From positions 6,742 to 26,268 of the forward strand of contig JANBPU010000223.1 of the NCBI GenBank assembly GCA_027575805.1: DNA of 19,527 bases, written 5' to 3'. The DNA is from Mycoemilia scoparia. Lineage: Eukaryota > Kickxellomycota > Kickxellomycetes > Kickxellales > Kickxellaceae. Under the pieces are notes generated by a model. That model saw nothing but the letters and a program-made list of their open reading frames with translations, was not told the origin of the DNA and did not search any database. The translations under genes were made by a program, and so were the position numbers. Shown here piece by piece: positions 16,956-19,527 of this stretch (positions are counted from its first letter, which is position 1; the number at the start of each line of letters is the position of its first letter).

Positions 16956-18320
16956 ATGACTACCGAACTATGGACCGAAATATGTAAACTGTTCAACGAT
17001 ATTGATGAAAACCGGCATAAACAGTTTGATCTAGTTACCAAAATCAATTCAAACACATCTACCTTATCTGACCTCAAATATAATACAAACAATGGGAACG
17101 AAAAAAGTCAATCAACACCAATGTCAATGACCAGCAGTAGTACTAGTTCGGGAAATGGCGGTTCGGTAACCCAGTTACCGCCAGATGCTGAAAAGAAACT
17201 CCAGAATCATAAGCTTTTACTCAAGCAGAGCATGGATTTGGCCAGAGCTGAACATGACATGGAACGTAGAGCAGCGAAATTGTTAAGCAAACTATCAAAA
17301 CTAATGGAAGAAAGTCAAAATGGAAATGGTAGGGGCGACAACAAATCATTGGGAGATATTGATAGCGTCAGTGGTGGTTTACCAAGTTCTAATAAACCTA
17401 CCCCACCACCATTGCCACATCACCATCACCATAATGGACCTCATTTATCAGCAATGGCTTCGAGACCAAGATCTCCCTTAGCTCGTGGTGTGTCCATTGC
17501 AAGTGCCAATGCTACAACCACAGCAACGGCTGGAGAAGGCAGTGATGGCAGTGGCAGCGGCGGAAGCAGCAGCAGCAATACAGATTTACTAGATAAAAGA
17601 GGAACTTCATCAGCTGGACATGGTAGTGGTAGTGGTAGTTCTCACAGCCAACATTATGTTATGCCATTAACAAATGAAAGACGATCAAGTGCCAAGCCTA
17701 CTAGTAATGCCAACAACAACAATAATAATACCAGTACAAGGCGAAGACGGAGTAATTCAGCTGTCAGTTCAGCAAGTAATCGAAGTGGTTCTGTTCCTCT
17801 ACCTCCACCTCCTCTACAAGGACATTCAAATTCTGGTAAAACCACAACACCAGCTACAGCCGGAGGAGATTCCAAATCAAAAGACAATCTTCAAAACTCG
17901 TTAGTAGGGACTTATGTAGCAGCCCATATTCCCGGTGCAGCTGATCAGCTAGATGAATGGATATTAGCCAAAATTCGCCAAGTCTTGTCATCAACTCGAG
18001 TCGAAGTTGAGGATGTAGATGATGGAGGTCGTTACACTCTATCAACTAAACAAATCTTGAAAATCAATCCACATAGACCAGAAATTAAACGAGGTGATCG
18101 GGCATTGGGGATGTATCCGGGAACCACAGTGTTTTATAAGGCCACAGTGTTGGCACCGCCTAGTCAAAATCCTAACCCATTAGTTGATGCCAGTTGGATA
18201 ATTCCAGGGATTCCTATTAATGGGGCATACAAAGTAAGGTTTGATGATGATGATTATAGAGAAATGAATATACCAACTCATTTGGTATTTCCTATGCCAC
18301 GGGGTCGTAACAAGCACTGA
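16956..18320 (+). CDS. SGF29: SGF29, tandem-Tudor subunit of SAGA
   Basis: Intronless, 454 residues, with ATG at 16956 in the context CCAGATGAC. The C-terminal 140 residues (about 316-454) are the SGF29 tandem Tudor domain, starting VGTYVAAHIPG. It has the acidic pocket EDVDD (Asp353, Asp355) that holds the H3 N-terminal amine, the aromatic cage in MYPGTTVFYKA (Tyr387, Tyr394) and Phe429 in VRFDDDD, which read H3K4me2/3. It therefore recruits or holds the SAGA acetyltransferase at methylated promoters. Residues about 80-120 (AEKKLQNHKLLLKQSMDLAR and beyond) are a probable coiled coil that in the family anchors SGF29 to the HAT module. The middle (about 125-310) is low-complexity, rich in Ser/Gly/Asn/Pro with a HHHHH run and RRRR, which makes the protein longer than the human (293) and yeast (259) forms. 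A family A repeat starts 57 bp past the stop. Confidence 0.93.
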   Translation: MTTELWTEICKLFNDIDENRHKQFDLVTKINSNTSTLSDLKYNTNNGNEKSQSTPMSMTSSSTSSGNGGSVTQLPPDAEKKLQNHKLLLKQSMDLARAEHDMERRAAKLLSKLSKLMEESQNGNGRGDNKSLGDIDSVSGGLPSSNKPTPPPLPHHHHHNGPHLSAMASRPRSPLARGVSIASANATTTATAGEGSDGSGSGGSSSSNTDLLDKRGTSSAGHGSGSGSSHSQHYVMPLTNERRSSAKPTSNANNNNNNTSTRRRRSNSAVSSASNRSGSVPLPPPPLQGHSNSGKTTTPATAGGDSKSKDNLQNSLVGTYVAAHIPGAADQLDEWILAKIRQVLSSTRVEVEDVDDGGRYTLSTKQILKINPHRPEIKRGDRALGMYPGTTVFYKATVLAPPSQNPNPLVDASWIIPGIPINGAYKVRFDDDDYREMNIPTHLVFPMPRGRNKH

Positions 18321-18376
18321 TTGGTTAGTATTTTGTTGGTTATATATATGTAATTAATGTTAAGTATAATGATATA

Positions 18377-18507
18377 TATATATATGGGCGATTATTTTTG
18401 AAGGGTAATAGTTTACTAGTAAAGCTGGACATCCATTTGGCTGGGATTGCCCCTATAATCATCAGTCACCAAAATTGACCCTTCAAAAATTATTGCCCAT
18501 ATATATC
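18377..18507 (-). mobile_element. Family A MITE-like element behind SGF29
   Basis: 131 bp bounded by 30-bp inverted repeats that match at 27 of 30 positions: TATGGGCGATTATTTTTGAA plus GGGT at the left, and the inverse at 18478-18507. The interior read on the minus strand (TTTTGGTG, GGGGCAATCCCAGCCAAATGG) resembles the left part of the copy at 18852, so this copy is in reverse orientation. It begins 57 bp after the SGF29 stop and probably forms part of its 3'-UTR as a strong hairpin. Confidence 0.8.
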
Positions 18508-18851
18508 ATCTTGACATTTGCTTTTTATTTTAATTTTTATCACTTATTCTTGTAGTTTGAAACCTTTTCTATTTTTACATCTCTCTTCCTCCTTGTTTCC
18601 GTATACACATGTTTATTATATTTCTAAATGCATTTAAAAGGTTAATTAAAAGCTTGCATCCATCTATCAAGTAAATATCATGAACCATCTTGTTAGATAC
18701 ATGCACACTATTGAAGCAATTTGAATGATTGAAAATATGTAACTATACTAGCTATTGGTGACCACGTCAAATTATCATTCTTATTTTGTAATTATAAACT
18801 TCGATTAACAATGATATGGAATTTTGCTACTCGGAATTAATTTGACATTAG
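18508..18851. other. AT-rich intergenic region
   Basis: Between two family A copies. I see no ORF of interest, no RNA gene and no clear regulatory motif. Confidence 0.5.
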
Positions 18852-19090
18852 AAGTATATGGATCATAATTTTTAAAGGGTACCTTTTGGTGGCCAACAGT
18901 TAAAGGGGAAACCACAGCCAAACGACACAGCAGTCTCCTTTAAAAGGGGTACTAGGATATTTACTTGGATACTGGCTAACCATCACCAATATATCAACTA
19001 AAATGCATGGGCTACGAGCTGGCTTGCAGCTGATACATAAGGATAACTGTCTGTTTCCTTCTTTTGGTGGAGAACTGGCCATATTAATAG
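18852..19090 (+). mobile_element. Family A MITE-like element, long copy
   Basis: About 240 bp. It starts TATATGGATCATAATTTTTA with AAGGGTACCTTTTGGTGG, continues with GGGGTACTAGGATAT and GGATACTGGCTAACCATCAC, and ends TTTTGGTGGAGAACTGGCCATAT. All of these occur in the same order in the copy at 573-835. It lacks that copy's internal ACCCTTCAAAAAT arm. No coding capacity. Confidence 0.7.
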
Positions 19091-19527
19091 CCTACATATA
19101 TCAGCCATTAAAACATTCAAAGATTGTCAAGATACACCCTTAATCTCAGAGAACGTCTAAGCCAATGTGGCTATAAAAAGTTGTATGAAGACGTATTAGA
19201 CATCCCTACCTCTTGTGGCTCTCATTATTTATATAAAACAGAAAGGACAGACTCACCGAATCGCATGGTTTTGACATTGTGGTTAAAAGGGCTACCTCCT
19301 CGTTTACTGCCAGTCCTGACAAAGACATCATTTTAACAAAGTTTGAACATAAAGGCGATCCCAGTTCAAACCCTGATAACTTCGATGCCTATCCTGTGGT
19401 ATTTGACTGCCAGGTACCAAAAGATTTTATGCCAAAACAGCTTAGGGCTGCCAAAATGCGTATGCTTCCATCAATAATTAAGCTGGTGAAATGGATGTAA
19501 ATGTCCGAGTTACTATTGAATTCAGCA
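19091..19527 (+). pseudogene. Unrecognised, frame-disrupted coding remnant (tentative)
   Basis: Two plus-strand frames overlap: one open from about 19124 to 19336 with no ATG near its start (it opens at TTG), the other open from 19237, after a TAA at 19234-19236, to a TAA at 19498-19500. The second has a normal-looking composition (TKFEHKGDPSSNPDNFDAYP, then VVFDCQVPKDFMPKQLRAAK). A single frameshift near 19240-19280 would join them, so this may be a decayed gene or transposon ORF, or the exons of a gene cut by the window edge. I do not recognise the protein, and it may be non-coding. Confidence 0.25.

Noticed and set aside
1..19527. tRNA, rRNA and CRISPR features
   Set aside because: I found no tRNA-like A/B boxes with a foldable cloverleaf, no rRNA similarity, and no regularly spaced direct repeats. 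CRISPR is not expected in this eukaryotic sequence.

Overview
The window is eukaryotic nuclear DNA, almost certainly from a fungus and plausibly an early-diverging (Mucoromycota-like) one. The evidence is spliceosomal introns of about 85-240 nt with GTAAGT/GTAAGC donors and YAG acceptors, AT-rich intergenic DNA, many microsatellites, and a set of genes that is fungal in character (leucine biosynthesis, white-collar-like PAS protein, SAGA, NC2, GET). The genus cannot be determined from the sequence alone.

Layout, left to right. 1-1846: non-coding, with microsatellites, one copy of a short inverted-repeat element (family A) and two Gcn4-type TGACTCA sites. 1847-5158 (+): an intronless 1103-residue protein that fuses 3-isopropylmalate dehydrogenase (Leu2/LeuB type) to both the large and small domains of an isopropylmalate-isomerase-like aconitase (Leu1/LeuCD type). 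5159-6304: non-coding, with two more family A copies. 6305-7319 (+): GET1/WRB, four exons. 7580-8938 (-): a NUFIP1/Rsa1-type protein with RGG, NUFIP1 and CCCH segments, convergent with GET1. 8939-9772: shared divergent promoter region. 9773-11045 (+): NC2-alpha (DRAP1/BUR6), four exons, with a Gln/Pro-rich tail. 11484-13171 or further (-): a two-PAS-domain protein, at least three exons, start not settled. 13196-14736: non-coding, with a degraded repeat and a palindrome. 14737-16619 (+): F-box-like/leucine-rich-repeat protein, two exons. 16956-18320 (+): SGF29, the H3K4me-reading SAGA subunit, intronless. 18321-19527: two family A copies and a weak, frame-disrupted ORF pair.

The genes are ordinary monocistronic units and do not form a cluster with one job. 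The fusion enzyme would carry two consecutive steps of leucine synthesis. NC2-alpha and SGF29 both act on RNA polymerase II initiation, NUFIP1/Rsa1 on box C/D snoRNP assembly, and Get1 on tail-anchored membrane protein insertion.

The two most notable things are (1) the dehydrogenase-isomerase fusion, whose isomerase half is not the usual fungal Leu1 subtype, and (2) two families of short, non-coding, MITE-like inverted-repeat elements (about 100-240 bp; five and three copies). One of these sits inside a GET1 intron and others directly behind the stop codons of the PAS gene and SGF29.
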